DNA of 64,000 bases from Pseudomonadota bacterium (GCA_018896025.1 JAHIND010000002.1:120682-184681); one strand, 5' to 3'; positions 25,834-35,034 are shown, counted from the stretch's first letter. Numbers and translations are program-made. The notes: generated by a model from the letters alone, not told the origin.

Positions 25834-26358
25834 TCAGGCCGCCTTGCTGGGAGTTTGTTCGGAGATGAGCTCTCGGTACTGTTGCCTGTGTTCCAAAACC
25901 TGCCGCGTGAATTGAATGGTCAGCATGAGGCTTCCATAGGGGATGACCCACAGCAGGGTCCACTTGGGGATGCTCAGGGTCTTGATCTCGGGGTTGCCCC
26001 GGATGAAGGCGTCGATGGTGGACTGGCAGCCGATGATGAACAGGATGGCGCAGGCCACCGTGCCCACGATGGCGGTTATGAACTTCAGGCGGGCTATGGA
26101 TCGCTCGCTCAAATAGAAGTAGACCAGGTCCACCCGCACGTGGCCGTGTTTGCGCAGCAGCCAAGCCGCCCCCAGGAAGGTGACGTAGAGCAGCAGGTAC
26201 TCGCACACCTCCACCACCCAGCCCATGGGGCTCTGGAACCAGTAGCGCATGATCACGTCCACGCACACCGCCACCATCATGAAAAGGAATATGAGGCCCG
26301 AGGCCGCGGCTCCCGCCGTCACCATGCCGTCGAACACCTTCTCCGCCCTGTTGGCCAT
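25834..26358 (-). CDS. dctQ: TRAP transporter small membrane subunit, system 2
   Basis: A 174-aa four-helix protein. MGWVVEVCEYLLLYVTFLGA followed by LLRKHGHVRVDLVY is the DctQ signature, with Trp, Glu and the conserved Arg. It lies between dctP and dctM of system 2. Confidence 0.9.
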   Translation of the reverse strand: MANRAEKVFDGMVTAGAAASGLIFLFMMVAVCVDVIMRYWFQSPMGWVVEVCEYLLLYVTFLGAAWLLRKHGHVRVDLVYFYLSERSIARLKFITAIVGTVACAILFIIGCQSTIDAFIRGNPEIKTLSIPKWTLLWVIPYGSLMLTIQFTRQVLEHRQQYRELISEQTPSKAA

Positions 26359-26418
26359 ATGCCTCCCTGACGGGCCGTTACGCGCCGGAGAATGCCGCCG
26401 CGGGGGCCGCGATGGAGC

Positions 26419-26447
26419 GCCCCGGCCCCCGGGTGGGGAGCCGGGGC
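26419..26447 (-). other. Intercistronic hairpin between dctP and dctQ (system 2)
   Basis: GCCCCGGC and its complement, with further inner G-C pairs, form a stem of about 12 bp on the minus-strand transcript (26447-26434 with 26430-26419). It sits at the same place as the hairpin of system 1, and no T-run follows. Confidence 0.5.
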
Positions 26448-26454
26448 CTGGTGG

Positions 26455-27471
26455 TTACTTCTTGGTGGTCAGCTTGCGCATCTCAGGCCCGTACTTGGGG
26501 GCCTGCTCGATGACGTACGCCCAGGTGACGTCGTTGGCCGTGTCCACGAACTTCTTGGCATCGGCCGGAGGCAGCACCAGCTTCTGCATGCCCGCGGCGC
26601 TCATGATCTTCCAGTCGGTTTCCATGCGCACCAGGGAACGGGCGGTGTCGATGCCTTCCATGATCTCGGTCACGTCCTTGAGCACCTTCTGCAGGTCCTT
26701 GGGCAAGGAATTAAACTTGTCCAGGTTGACGATGGTGGCGGGCTCGATCTGGAAGGCGCCGGGGAGCACCATGTACTTGGTGACCTCGTGCCAGCCCAGG
26801 CCGGGAATGGCGTAGGCGGGCCATACGAAGCCGTCCACTACGCCACGCTGCATGGCGGTGTAAATCTCCATGGGCGGGATGGTGATGGGCTTGGCCCCCA
26901 GGGCCTTCATCCAGGGCATGTACAGGGGGGCCACCCTGATCTTGAGGCCCTTGAGCCCGTCCACGCCGGTGATCTTCTTGTTGAGGAACAACCTGAAGGG
27001 CACCAGGGAGTTGAGCGAGCCCAGGTACTCGGCGTTGACCTTCTCCCGGAACACCTTCACCCACAGGTCGAAGGCCCCGGTCTGGCGCTGCTCCCAGGCC
27101 GGAATCTGGGACAGGCCGCGGGCCATGAAGATGGCCCCCAGGGGCTTGAAGAAGGAAAAGGGATTGTAGAGCAGCATGTCCACCGAGCCCCGGCGCAGGG
27201 CTTCGGCCTGGTCAAAGGTCTTGACCACCTCGGGGCCGCCCAGCCAGTTGATCTTCAGGCGGCCGCCGGATTTTTCCTCCACCAACTTGATGAACAGGGG
27301 CAGTCCCAAGTTGTGAGGGTGGTTTTTGGGGAAGGCCGAAATGGCCTTAATTGTGTAGACGTCCTTGGCCATCGCCGCCCCGGCGGGGGCCAGCATGAAT
27401 GCCGCTGCCAGCAGAGCCGCGATACAGAGCCGGAACAGTCCCCTCCACGGCCCAAGAATATTAGCCACCAT
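26455..27471 (-). CDS. dctP: TRAP transporter substrate-binding protein, system 2
   Basis: A 338-aa periplasmic protein with a signal peptide ending near ALAAAFMLAPAGAAMA (about residue 35). The mature part starts KDVYTIKAISAFPK. Family blocks include GLKIRVAPLYMPWMKALGAK and GVVDGFVWPAYAIPGLGWHE. It opens the group that runs to the symporter at 20112. A ligand of the carboxylate type is inferred from the family. Confidence 0.92.
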   Translation of the reverse strand: MVANILGPWRGLFRLCIAALLAAAFMLAPAGAAMAKDVYTIKAISAFPKNHPHNLGLPLFIKLVEEKSGGRLKINWLGGPEVVKTFDQAEALRRGSVDMLLYNPFSFFKPLGAIFMARGLSQIPAWEQRQTGAFDLWVKVFREKVNAEYLGSLNSLVPFRLFLNKKITGVDGLKGLKIRVAPLYMPWMKALGAKPITIPPMEIYTAMQRGVVDGFVWPAYAIPGLGWHEVTKYMVLPGAFQIEPATIVNLDKFNSLPKDLQKVLKDVTEIMEGIDTARSLVRMETDWKIMSAAGMQKLVLPPADAKKFVDTANDVTWAYVIEQAPKYGPEMRKLTTKK

Positions 27472-27639
27472 CCGAACCCTCCTTTGCTTCGGTTTTTAAA
27501 GGGTGCGGCCGGACCGCCCCTAATAAACAACAGAAAGAAGAGGCCTTTAGGTTGTCTCAGCTCCGGTGGCCCAAACATGGTGGGACAGGGGTCAGATTGT
27601 TCGAATCAGTGTTGTGTTGTTCCGCCCATTTCTCAGTGA

Positions 27640-28050
27640 TGATCAACTTGATGCTGCCGGTGATTTTGCCACGGGCATGAAGCTGGCATAGATGCGACGC
27701 CTCATTAATTTATAGTTAATTATTTTATAGTTTAATCTTTTTGCCGCTGTCAAGTAGTTTTCTATAATCAACAGGTTCCATATTTTGTCCTCAGGGATAA
27801 CTGTTTCTATAAACGCCAAAAACAAGGCTGTGCCGGGAGGGGGAGCAGTCTCTCCCTCCGCTGGGTGCCGAAATAGGGCCGGGGACAAAATCTTGCCCCA
27901 TATTAATCACTTAGCGCGGCCGAGGCAGGCTGCTTGATTTATATTGTTATAATTTCAACGTGTTACAATTATTTTACACCCTAAAGCACATCCAGCCGGT
28001 CTCGTTACAGGAAACAACTGTATAGATTTATTATTAATCACTTGGTTAAT
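27640..28050. promoter_or_regulatory. A+T-rich control region upstream of TRAP system 2
   Basis: The 665-bp stretch between dctP (27471) and the 61-aa gene (28137) has no supported gene. It contains A+T-rich blocks at 27700-27745 (two direct copies of TTATAGTT followed by AAT) and 27900-28050. TATTAATCACTT occurs twice, at 27901-27912 and 28032-28043. A palindrome-bounded segment lies at 28053-28129. These are candidate operators; no promoter boxes could be assigned with confidence. Confidence 0.4.
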
Positions 28051-28052
28051 TA

Positions 28053-28129
28053 GGGGCGCCGGGCATACCATGGATACCTGTTTGCGCTTTAAATTAAGTG
28101 CCTTACGGGAAAAGAACGCCCGGCGCCCC
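28053..28129. repeat. Perfect 12-bp inverted repeat with a 53-base centre
   Basis: GGGGCGCCGGGC (28053-28064) is repeated inverted at 28118-28129. It lies 7 bp beyond the stop of the 61-aa gene and could act as a long-loop terminator on the minus strand or as a small insertion. No T-run follows directly. Confidence 0.55.
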
Positions 28130-28136
28130 CAAGGCG

Positions 28137-28322
28137 CTAATCCACCCGCACTATCTTCACCCGCTTGCCCAGCCAGCTCAGCGGCAGGTATATGCGCCCC
28201 TGGTTGCGGCTGCTGCGGCTCACTCTCTTTTGGCGCATCTCCACGCCGTAAAGCTCCATCTTGATGCCCTGGGCCGCTTTCCGCTCCGCCTGCCCCGAGG
28301 TTCCGCTCTGTTGCGCGCCCAT
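28137..28322 (-). CDS. Small basic protein, DUF2080-like C-terminus
   Basis: A 61-aa protein. The last about 30 residues (SRNQGRIYLPLSWLGKRVKI, then VRVD) look like the DUF2080 'transposon-encoded' small proteins, which have a short beta-rich SpoVT/AbrB-like form. The first half is polar and non-descript. It starts 16 bp after the acyl-CoA dehydrogenase stop on the same strand, so it is probably the last gene of that operon. Function unknown. The conserved-looking C-terminus is the main reason to call it real. Confidence 0.6.
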   Translation of the reverse strand: MGAQQSGTSGQAERKAAQGIKMELYGVEMRQKRVSRSSRNQGRIYLPLSWLGKRVKIVRVD

Positions 28323-28338
28323 TGTCGAACCAGCCCCC

Positions 28339-29481
28339 CTACAAGAACAGCTTCCTGGCGATGACCATCTTCTCCGCTTCCTTGGTGCCCTCGTATATCT
28401 CCAGGATCTTGGCGTCGCGGTAGAAGCGCGAGATGTCGTACTCGTCCACGTAGCCGTAGCCGCCGTGAATCTGCAAGGCCTGGTTGCACACCCACACCGC
28501 CGTCTCCCCGGCGTAGTACTTGGCCATGGAGTTGGTCACCGGGTCCGGGCGGCCCTGGTCCACCAGCCAGGCGGCCCGGTAGGTGGTCTGGCGGGCCAGC
28601 TCGATGCGGGTGGCCATCTCGGCCAGGGTGAACTGGATGGCCTGGTTGCTGATGAGCGGCCGCCCAAAGGTGACCCGCTCCTTGGCGTAGGCCACAGCCA
28701 ACTCCAAAGCGCCCTGGGCCAGGCCCACTCCCTGGCCGGCCACGGTGGTGCGGGTGGCGTCGAAAAAGTGCATGAGCTGCTTGAAGCCCCTGCCCCGCTG
28801 GCCCACCAGATTGCCCAGGGGCACCCGCACCTCCTCGAAGGCCACTTCGGCGGTGTCCGAGGCGCGAAGGCCCATCTTGCCCTTGATGGGCGTGGCGGTC
28901 ACGCCGGGCCGGTCGGACTCCACCATGATCAGGCTGTGGCGCTGGTGGGGCGAGGCGGCCTCCGGGTCGGTGAGGCAGAACACGGCCATGAAGTCGCACA
29001 CCGTGCCGTTGGTGATGAACATCTTGTTGCCGGTGATGACCCATTCGTCGCCGTCCACCACCGCCTTGGTGCGGGCGGCGGCGATATCCGTGCCCGCGTC
29101 GGGCTCGGTGTAGGCTCCAGCGGCGATGGCCTCGCCCGCGGCCAGGGGGGGCAGGTATTTTTGCTTCTGCTCCTCGGTGCCGAAAAAGGCGATGTTCTGC
29201 GAGCCGAAGGCGGCGGACTCGATGGCCTGGGTGATGCCCAGGTCCACCCGGGCCATCTGCTCCACGATGAGCGCCTGCTCCAGGAAGCCGAAGCCGGGGC
29301 CGCCGTACTCCTCGGGGATGGTGGGGCCCACCAGGCCGATCTCCGCCGCCCGGCGCACCAGTTCGCGGGGATATTTCTCCTGGCGGTCGCACTCCTTGGC
29401 CAGGGGGGCCATCTCCTGCAAGGCGAAACGCCGCGCCGTCTCTTGAATTAGTTTATGCTCTTCGCTCAGATCAAAATTCAT
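28339..29481 (-). CDS. Acyl-CoA dehydrogenase 2
   Basis: A 380-aa FAD enzyme with YTEPDAGTDIAAARTKA (about 127-143), GNKMFITNG (156-164), ERVTFGRPL and [15 protein letters not shown]. It keeps the canonical catalytic Glu at position 364 in EIYEGTKEAE, unlike the paralogue at 8914-10071. It lies 41 bp after the radical SAM gene, in an operon with a ketopantoate-reductase-like gene and a 61-aa gene. Chain-length preference cannot be read from the sequence. Confidence 0.93.
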   Translation of the reverse strand: MNFDLSEEHKLIQETARRFALQEMAPLAKECDRQEKYPRELVRRAAEIGLVGPTIPEEYGGPGFGFLEQALIVEQMARVDLGITQAIESAAFGSQNIAFFGTEEQKQKYLPPLAAGEAIAAGAYTEPDAGTDIAAARTKAVVDGDEWVITGNKMFITNGTVCDFMAVFCLTDPEAASPHQRHSLIMVESDRPGVTATPIKGKMGLRASDTAEVAFEEVRVPLGNLVGQRGRGFKQLMHFFDATRTTVAGQGVGLAQGALELAVAYAKERVTFGRPLISNQAIQFTLAEMATRIELARQTTYRAAWLVDQGRPDPVTNSMAKYYAGETAVWVCNQALQIHGGYGYVDEYDISRFYRDAKILEIYEGTKEAEKMVIARKLFL

Positions 29482-29522
29482 GAGAAGTCCCCTTTTGGCT
29501 AGGGCGGGAGGCCCGGTTCTCT

Positions 29523-30962
29523 TTAGTCTTCCCGGCTGATGAGCAGCATGTTCCCCTTGCGGCTCAGACGGTCGTAATCAGCGTCCAGGTGTTTGCGCAG
29601 CCAACCCAGCACCGCGTTATCGTCCACGGGCACAAAGGTGGGCTGGTACAGGTCTTTTTCTTCGCGCCACAGCTCGCCCTTGGTGCGCCGAGCCAGGGGG
29701 GTATCCGGGTAGACCCTAACTCCCAACTGCACCGCCACCTGATGGGGCCGGGCGCGGTTTATCAAATCGCAGGTCTCGCCCACGCTGGCCTCGTCCTCGC
29801 CGGGATAGCCCAGCAGCAGGTGGAAGCCGAAGGCCACGTGGTCCAGCTCCCCCCCGCGCAGCCAGTCCGCGGCGGCCCCGCGAAACTCCTCCAGGGAGGC
29901 CAGCAACTTTGCTCTGTCGTAGGGCTTGCCCAGGCGGGCCAACATGCGGTCGCTGCCGCTCTCCATATCAAAGGGAAAGAACATGGCCCTGCCCCCGCTG
30001 CCGTCGGGGTGCTCGTGGCGGCACCAGCCGTTGGTGTCCTTGACCAGCTCCAGAAACTCCCGGTCGATCTGGGCCGGGTCCAGGTAGGCGTGCCAGGAGT
30101 AAGGGATGATCCCCTCGCTCTTCATAGCCGCCACCACCGCCTTGGCGTGGTCCAGGGGGCGGTTGAAGATATCGTCCGCGAACATGAAGCGCAGGGGCGC
30201 GGGCGTGGGCCGCTCCCCGTGCACCGAGGCCAGCAGCTTCAGCTCCTCCACCACCTCGGCCGGGTCCTTGAAACGCTGCCCCGGTCCGTTGATCAGGGGA
30301 TAGGGGCAATAGCCGCAGGCCTGGCCGCAGCCCACCTTGGTGCGCAGGCCGAAGGTGCCATCCCCTATGGGCAGCTCCAGGTAGCGGGCCAGCAGCTCGC
30401 GGTTTTGCAGGCGGCCCAGGCCGCCGCCTCCCTCTTGGCGGGACAGGCGCGGGGCCTCGCCTTCCTCGACGATGGTCCGCACCATCTGGGGAAAGGCGCT
30501 CTCCGCCGGACCCACAAGACCGTGCCAGGTGTCGGGGCGGCCCTGCAGGAAGGCCCCGGGCATCATGGAAAAGCCGGTGCCCCCCAGCACCACGTGAGTC
30601 TGGGGCGCTGCGTTTTCCTGCACGCAATCCAGATAAGCGGCCAGTTGGGGCAGGTAGTGGTGCAACTCGGCCTGGCCCTCCAGAGTGGGATAGGTGGAGT
30701 CGATGTTGCGCAGGCTCAGGCCCACCACGTCCCAGGACTGGGAAGCCAGGGTCTTTTTAATCAAGGCCAGACTACGCGCCCCGCGCGCGCTCAGGTCGCG
30801 GGAGGCCAGAGGCCCGCCCGCCCGGGTCAGGTCCAGGATGTGCCCCGGCCCCAGGCCCTCGGCGGCCAACGCACCTTGCAGATAGTCCAGACCGATGGGG
30901 TAGACCGGGAAGGCCTCGTTAAAGGGCGTGGTGTTGGTGTCTATGAGCAGTACGTCCGCCAT
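29523..30962 (-). CDS. Cobalamin-type radical SAM protein, unassigned
   Basis: A 479-aa protein. The N-terminal about 170 residues have the B12-binding-like alpha/beta arrangement (MADVLLIDTN, SWDVVGLSLRNIDS, THVVLGGTGFSMMPG) but no DxHxxG cobalamin motif. The radical SAM cluster motif CGQACGYC places Cys at 212, 216 and 219. The C-terminal part contains FHLLLGYPGEDEASVGET, typical of SAM radical barrels that follow B12 domains. I chose the ATG at 30962; the longer in-frame reading from 31337 runs through the neighbouring reductase gene. Methyltransferase or rearrangement chemistry is possible, but the substrate is not indicated. Confidence 0.85.
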   Translation of the reverse strand: MADVLLIDTNTTPFNEAFPVYPIGLDYLQGALAAEGLGPGHILDLTRAGGPLASRDLSARGARSLALIKKTLASQSWDVVGLSLRNIDSTYPTLEGQAELHHYLPQLAAYLDCVQENAAPQTHVVLGGTGFSMMPGAFLQGRPDTWHGLVGPAESAFPQMVRTIVEEGEAPRLSRQEGGGGLGRLQNRELLARYLELPIGDGTFGLRTKVGCGQACGYCPYPLINGPGQRFKDPAEVVEELKLLASVHGERPTPAPLRFMFADDIFNRPLDHAKAVVAAMKSEGIIPYSWHAYLDPAQIDREFLELVKDTNGWCRHEHPDGSGGRAMFFPFDMESGSDRMLARLGKPYDRAKLLASLEEFRGAAADWLRGGELDHVAFGFHLLLGYPGEDEASVGETCDLINRARPHQVAVQLGVRVYPDTPLARRTKGELWREEKDLYQPTFVPVDDNAVLGWLRKHLDADYDRLSRKGNMLLISRED

Positions 30963-30982
30963 GGCCCGAGGCCCAGCCTTCC

Positions 30983-31921
30983 TTAGCCCTTCAGGTAATT
31001 GTTCTCCAGGGCCCGCACCAGGTCGGTCATCACCTGGTAGTGGGGCACGGCCAGCCCGGCCTCCCCGGCGTATTGGCACACCTTGCCGCCCAGGAACTCG
31101 ATCTCCGTGGGCGCGTGGTTGGCCAGGTCCACGCACATGGAGTCCTTGTGCGCCCCCACCTTGTCCAGATAGCCCATCACCTGTTCCAGATACCCTTCGC
31201 CCAGGTCGTAGCCCTTGGCCTTGGCCACGCCCAGAATCTCCTGGAAGCAGGCGTCGGCGATGCGCCGGGTGGGCGGGTCGTCCAGGCAGGCCCGGATGGT
31301 GCGGTCGGTCACCGCGCAGATGTTGGCCATGGTGCACTTCATGACCATTTTTTTCCAGATGAACAGCTTGATGTCCGGCACCAGCTCGGTGTCCAGGCCG
31401 CCCTGGGTAAGGGCCTCGGCCAGCTCCCGGCCTACCGTCTCGCTGGCCGGGTCCACCACGCCCAGGTGATTGGGCCGGTTGAAAAAAGCCACCTGCACCT
31501 GGCCGGGAGCCTCAAGGCCCACCCCGTAGTTCAGCGACATGCGCAGCGCCGCCTGGGGGCCGAAGCGCTGGGCAATGAGATCCTCGGTGCCCAGGCCGTT
31601 GTGGGCGCTGACGATCTTCATGCCCGGCCTAAACACGGCGGAAAGCTCGTCCAGCACCATGGGAAGATGAAAGGTCTTGGTGGCCAGGATGACCACCTCC
31701 GGCGGGGCGTCGGCCAGGGCGGCCACCCCGCCCACCGCCCGCTCCACCGGCGTCTGAAAGCTCAGGGCCCCGCTTACGCTGAGGCCGTTATCTCTGAGGG
31801 TCGCAGCCTTGACCTCGGACGAGGCCACCAGCACCGTGTCCGGGCGCTCTTTGATTAGTGCCGCGGCCAGCACCGCACCGGTGGCGCCGATGCCCACAAC
31901 CGCCATTTGTGGTCTAGACAC
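30983..31921 (-). CDS. Ketopantoate reductase-like (PanE/ApbA family) dehydrogenase
   Basis: A 312-aa NAD(P)-dependent reductase. The dinucleotide-binding loop VVGIGATGAVLAAALI (about 8-23) is at the N-terminus, and IVSAHNGLGTEDLIAQRFG near residue 105 is the PanE substrate-binding segment with its Asn. The start is GTG at 31921 with GGGAG 7 bases upstream. It heads an operon with a radical SAM protein and an acyl-CoA dehydrogenase, so a catabolic 2-keto or 2-hydroxy acid is as likely as ketopantoate. A true pantothenate role is not supported by context. Confidence 0.85.
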   Translation of the reverse strand: MSRPQMAVVGIGATGAVLAAALIKERPDTVLVASSEVKAATLRDNGLSVSGALSFQTPVERAVGGVAALADAPPEVVILATKTFHLPMVLDELSAVFRPGMKIVSAHNGLGTEDLIAQRFGPQAALRMSLNYGVGLEAPGQVQVAFFNRPNHLGVVDPASETVGRELAEALTQGGLDTELVPDIKLFIWKKMVMKCTMANICAVTDRTIRACLDDPPTRRIADACFQEILGVAKAKGYDLGEGYLEQVMGYLDKVGAHKDSMCVDLANHAPTEIEFLGGKVCQYAGEAGLAVPHYQVMTDLVRALENNYLKG

Positions 31922-31935
31922 TGATTGACTCCCTT

Positions 31936-31979
31936 GGAAAAGAGGGGATGGGCCGGAGCCTAAATTCTGGCTCCGGCCC
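31936..31979 (-). terminator. Terminator-like hairpin after the FAD oxidase trio
   Basis: GGGCCGGAGCC (31979-31969 on the minus strand) pairs perfectly with GGCTCCGGCCC (31960-31950) around an 8-base loop and is followed by ATCCCCTCTTTTCC. It separates the FAD oxidase operon from the PanE-like gene. Confidence 0.7.
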
Positions 31980-31988
31980 CCCCAAGGG

Positions 31989-33728
31989 TCAACCTATTTC
32001 CTTGTCGTCGCGGTCCCAGTACCACTCCGGCAGGCAGTCCTTCCACTCGATGCCCCGGCTGGTCAGCACCTTCCACCACTCCTTGCCGTCGTGCATCAGC
32101 TCGCTCCAGGTCTGGAAGTCGTAGTCCTCCTTCCACTTGGGCGCGAACTCGTCAATGACCCGGTCGTGCAGGTCCAAGGGCGGATTGGAGATGTCCAGAG
32201 GGTCCACCGCCTGGCGCACCTTGTCGTAGATCACGCCGTAGTTGGGGCCGAAGGCCGGGCCGGTGAGGCCCATGACGCTCAGGCTGCCGATGTTGGCGGT
32301 GAACTGGCCGTGGTCGATGGCCGTGCGCTGGCTGGCCACCCAGTGCTCCCAGGCCTTGTACTCGCCGGACTCGTACTTGCCCAGGGGATTCTCCGGGTCC
32401 CACTGGATGAGGAACTCGAAGTAGCTGGTGTGACCCATGTCGGTCATCTGGATCCAGCCCTCCTCGCCGTACTCGTCCACCAAGGGCGGGGTGAACTTGG
32501 ACTCCTTCTCCGCGAGCAGGGTCTTGCCTCGGGCAAAGGAATGCTCCAGGGTCTCCACCACGAACTCCACCGACACGTAGCCGCCCGCCGGCCACCACAT
32601 GCCCGCCGAGTCGGCGTTCTTGATCCAGGACTGGTCGGACTGCTTGGTGCGGCCCAGTTCGCCGCCCACCTCGTCCATGATGCCCATGAGCACCGACTCC
32701 TCGTACTGGAGCTGCTCGGCGCTGGTGTAGCCGATGAGCAAGACCCGGCAGACCGAGGAAGTCGCCCGCGAATCGCGAATCTTTTTCTCGTCGGGCCCCC
32801 ACTTGCTCCAGAAGTCCTCGCGGGAGCGGGACTTGCCCCGGTAGCGCCAGATGGTGGGCACGCGCATCACCGCCGCGCCGATCTCACAGCGCGATATCTC
32901 GCGCATGGCGTCTCGCATGGCGTCCTCGGAGGGCATGCGGAAGTTGTACCACTTGATGCGGTTGTCCGGGAATTCCAGGGTGGATAGCATGCCCCGCTCC
33001 ACCGGCTTCATGCGCTCGGGCAGGAACAGGGGGTGCATCTTGATGGCCATCTTGGTGATGATGCCCACCTTGCCCCACCAACCCAGATAGCCGCGCAGCA
33101 GGCCGCGCAGGTCCGGGCCGGGGCCCTCGCCCCAGTAGGGGTCGTCGCTGGTGGCCAGGGAGCCCAGGCGGATCAGCTCGCCGTTGGGCAGCACCCACTC
33201 CACCCCCAGGATGCGCCGGGTGGCCAGGCCCAGGCGGTAGTTCAAAGGCGAGTAGTTGCAGGTGAGCATGTTGCCGATCACCGCCGCCTGGGAGCCGCCG
33301 CCGGGGGTCATGGTGTACATGCCCCGCTCCTGGGCCTCGGCCTGGAGCGGCGAGTGAATCTGGCCCGGCCCCACGATGGCCACCATGTGCTTTTCGTCCC
33401 ACTCCAACGAGCGCATACGCGACAGGTCGATGGACACGTGGAAGGGCACTCTGCCGCCGCAGTGCACCCCCCAGAAGGCTCCGATGGGAGTGTAGGGCAG
33501 ATGGTAGCGCATGCAGACCTTGACGATCTTCTGCACCTCCTCGGTGTTGTTGGGCATGACCACCACGCCGGGAGGCTGCACACCGCGCTGGTAGATGCAG
33601 TCGTGGATCTCGCCGCCCTTGACGTAGCTCTCGGTGATGGCCACGTCGTCGGTGACCCACTCGGGTCCAACTATGTTTTGCAGGGCGTTGTAAGCCGCCT
33701 TGGATACCTTTTCGGTAACTTTGGGCAT
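31989..33728 (-). CDS. FAD-linked oxidase/dehydrogenase (VAO/GlcD type) A
   Basis: A 579-aa flavoprotein. The N-terminal FAD-binding PCMH domain includes PGVVVMPNNTEEVQKIVKVC, then YTPIGAFWGVHCGGRVPF and GPGQIHSPLQAEAQERGMYT, then TPGGGSQAAVIGNMLTC (about residues 45-155). The C-terminal cap domain is long and ends in Trp- and Asp-rich sequence. There is no signal peptide. It would oxidise an alpha-hydroxy acid or phenolic substrate and pass electrons to the iron-sulfur protein encoded 15 bp upstream. It is the third gene of a trio. Confidence 0.9.
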   Translation of the reverse strand: MPKVTEKVSKAAYNALQNIVGPEWVTDDVAITESYVKGGEIHDCIYQRGVQPPGVVVMPNNTEEVQKIVKVCMRYHLPYTPIGAFWGVHCGGRVPFHVSIDLSRMRSLEWDEKHMVAIVGPGQIHSPLQAEAQERGMYTMTPGGGSQAAVIGNMLTCNYSPLNYRLGLATRRILGVEWVLPNGELIRLGSLATSDDPYWGEGPGPDLRGLLRGYLGWWGKVGIITKMAIKMHPLFLPERMKPVERGMLSTLEFPDNRIKWYNFRMPSEDAMRDAMREISRCEIGAAVMRVPTIWRYRGKSRSREDFWSKWGPDEKKIRDSRATSSVCRVLLIGYTSAEQLQYEESVLMGIMDEVGGELGRTKQSDQSWIKNADSAGMWWPAGGYVSVEFVVETLEHSFARGKTLLAEKESKFTPPLVDEYGEEGWIQMTDMGHTSYFEFLIQWDPENPLGKYESGEYKAWEHWVASQRTAIDHGQFTANIGSLSVMGLTGPAFGPNYGVIYDKVRQAVDPLDISNPPLDLHDRVIDEFAPKWKEDYDFQTWSELMHDGKEWWKVLTSRGIEWKDCLPEWYWDRDDKEIG

Positions 33729-33743
33729 GGCCTCTTCCTTTCT

Positions 33744-35021
33744 CTAAAGCGCCTGGGCGATCAGCTCGGTGATGTCGAAGACCGGAACCTGGTGGTCCCG
33801 CTTCTTCTGGCCGGCCTCGAACTGCTGCTTGCAATAGGGGCAGGCGCTCACCACGGCCTCGGCTCCCACGGCCTTGGCCTCCTCCAGCCTCTCGTCCACC
33901 GCGTAGGCTGCCAGGTCGGGGTAGGCCTCGGGCACTCCGCCGTGACCGCCGCAGCACCAGGAGAACTCGTGGTGCCGCTTGAACTCCAGCACCTCCACTC
34001 CCTCCATGGCCGCCAGGATGTTGCGGGGAGGCTCGTAGGTTCCGGCGGTGCCCCGGTTGAACTGCTTGGCCTCGAAGCCCTCGGAGGGCTCCAGGCAGCC
34101 CCACTTGCCCCGATCGCCTTCCCAGTGGGTGTATGGCTCGGACATGCGGCCCAGGTTACAGGGGTCGTGCCAGGCCAGCTTCATATCCAGCTTGCCCTTG
34201 AACTCCAGCTCGCCCTTGCCCAGGGCCTCGTCCACCAGCTCGGTGATGTGCACCACCTCGAAGGGAAGATCGGAGGTGCTCTTTTTCATCAGGCGGGGGT
34301 AGTCGACCTTCCAGGTCTTGTAGCACTCGGCGCAGGCGGTAACCAAGCGCTTGGCCCCGGTCTTGGCCATAGCCTTGAGGTTCATTTCCATCTGCTTCTG
34401 GAAGGCGTCGTAGTGGCCCATGGCGAAAAGGGGATGCCCGCAGCACTGCTCGCCGGGCATGAGCATGTAGCCGCCCAGCTTGCCCAGAATCTTGTCCGTG
34501 GCCTGGGCCACCTTGTTCTCTTTGTAGGAGGCGCCGCAGCCCACGAAGTACACCGTATCGGCCTTCTTCTTGGCGTTGGCCGGCTTCCAGGCGGTGCGGT
34601 CCTTGGCCGCGAGGCCGTAGCGGTTCTTGGTCTTTACCACGTTGTCGATGAGCTTTTGGTGCTGCTTGGGGTAGCGGCCGCTCTCCACCATGTTGCCGCG
34701 CAGGGCCTCCAGGGAGTAGTTGATCTCCAGGTCCAGGTTGCGCTTGCAGCCGCTGTCGCAGGAGCCGCACATCAGGCACTGGAACACCATGTCCTTCATG
34801 CCCGGCGAGTCCTTGAGGCGGTCCTCGGTTAGGGCCAGGCCCAGCTTGAGGCGTCCGTAGGCCACCTTGGAGAAGTAGTACTTGCCGTAGCTGGGGCAGC
34901 GGTACACGAAACGATTGTCAGGCATGTAGATGTGGTCGAGCCACTTGCAGCTGGCGCAGCGCATGCACCGGCGCATCTCGTACATGTAGTCTTTAAGCTC
35001 CAACGATCCTTCCACGATCAT
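33744..35021 (-). CDS. GlcF/HdrD-like CCG-domain iron-sulfur protein
   Basis: A 425-aa protein. The N-terminal Cys pattern is CMRCASC (19, 22, 25) with a further Cys42, then CLMCGSCDSGC (82, 85, 88, 92), suggesting two [4Fe-4S] clusters. Two CCG-type repeats follow: ACAECYKTWKVDYPRLM with HDPCNLGR, and CCGGHGGVPEAY with SACPYCKQQFE. It would relay electrons from the two flanking flavoproteins to the quinone pool or another carrier. The ATG at 35021 has AAAGGAGG 7 bases upstream; a GTG-like longer reading to 35048 lacks this support and overlaps the upstream gene. Confidence 0.9.
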   Translation of the reverse strand: MIVEGSLELKDYMYEMRRCMRCASCKWLDHIYMPDNRFVYRCPSYGKYYFSKVAYGRLKLGLALTEDRLKDSPGMKDMVFQCLMCGSCDSGCKRNLDLEINYSLEALRGNMVESGRYPKQHQKLIDNVVKTKNRYGLAAKDRTAWKPANAKKKADTVYFVGCGASYKENKVAQATDKILGKLGGYMLMPGEQCCGHPLFAMGHYDAFQKQMEMNLKAMAKTGAKRLVTACAECYKTWKVDYPRLMKKSTSDLPFEVVHITELVDEALGKGELEFKGKLDMKLAWHDPCNLGRMSEPYTHWEGDRGKWGCLEPSEGFEAKQFNRGTAGTYEPPRNILAAMEGVEVLEFKRHHEFSWCCGGHGGVPEAYPDLAAYAVDERLEEAKAVGAEAVVSACPYCKQQFEAGQKKRDHQVPVFDITELIAQAL

Positions 35022-35034
35022 TTGGCCGCCTCCT

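Noticed and set aside
28070..28364. Plus-strand short ORFs opposite the 61-aa gene
   Set aside because: They lack ribosome binding sites and domain likeness; the minus-strand frame has a recognisable C-terminus and operon position.
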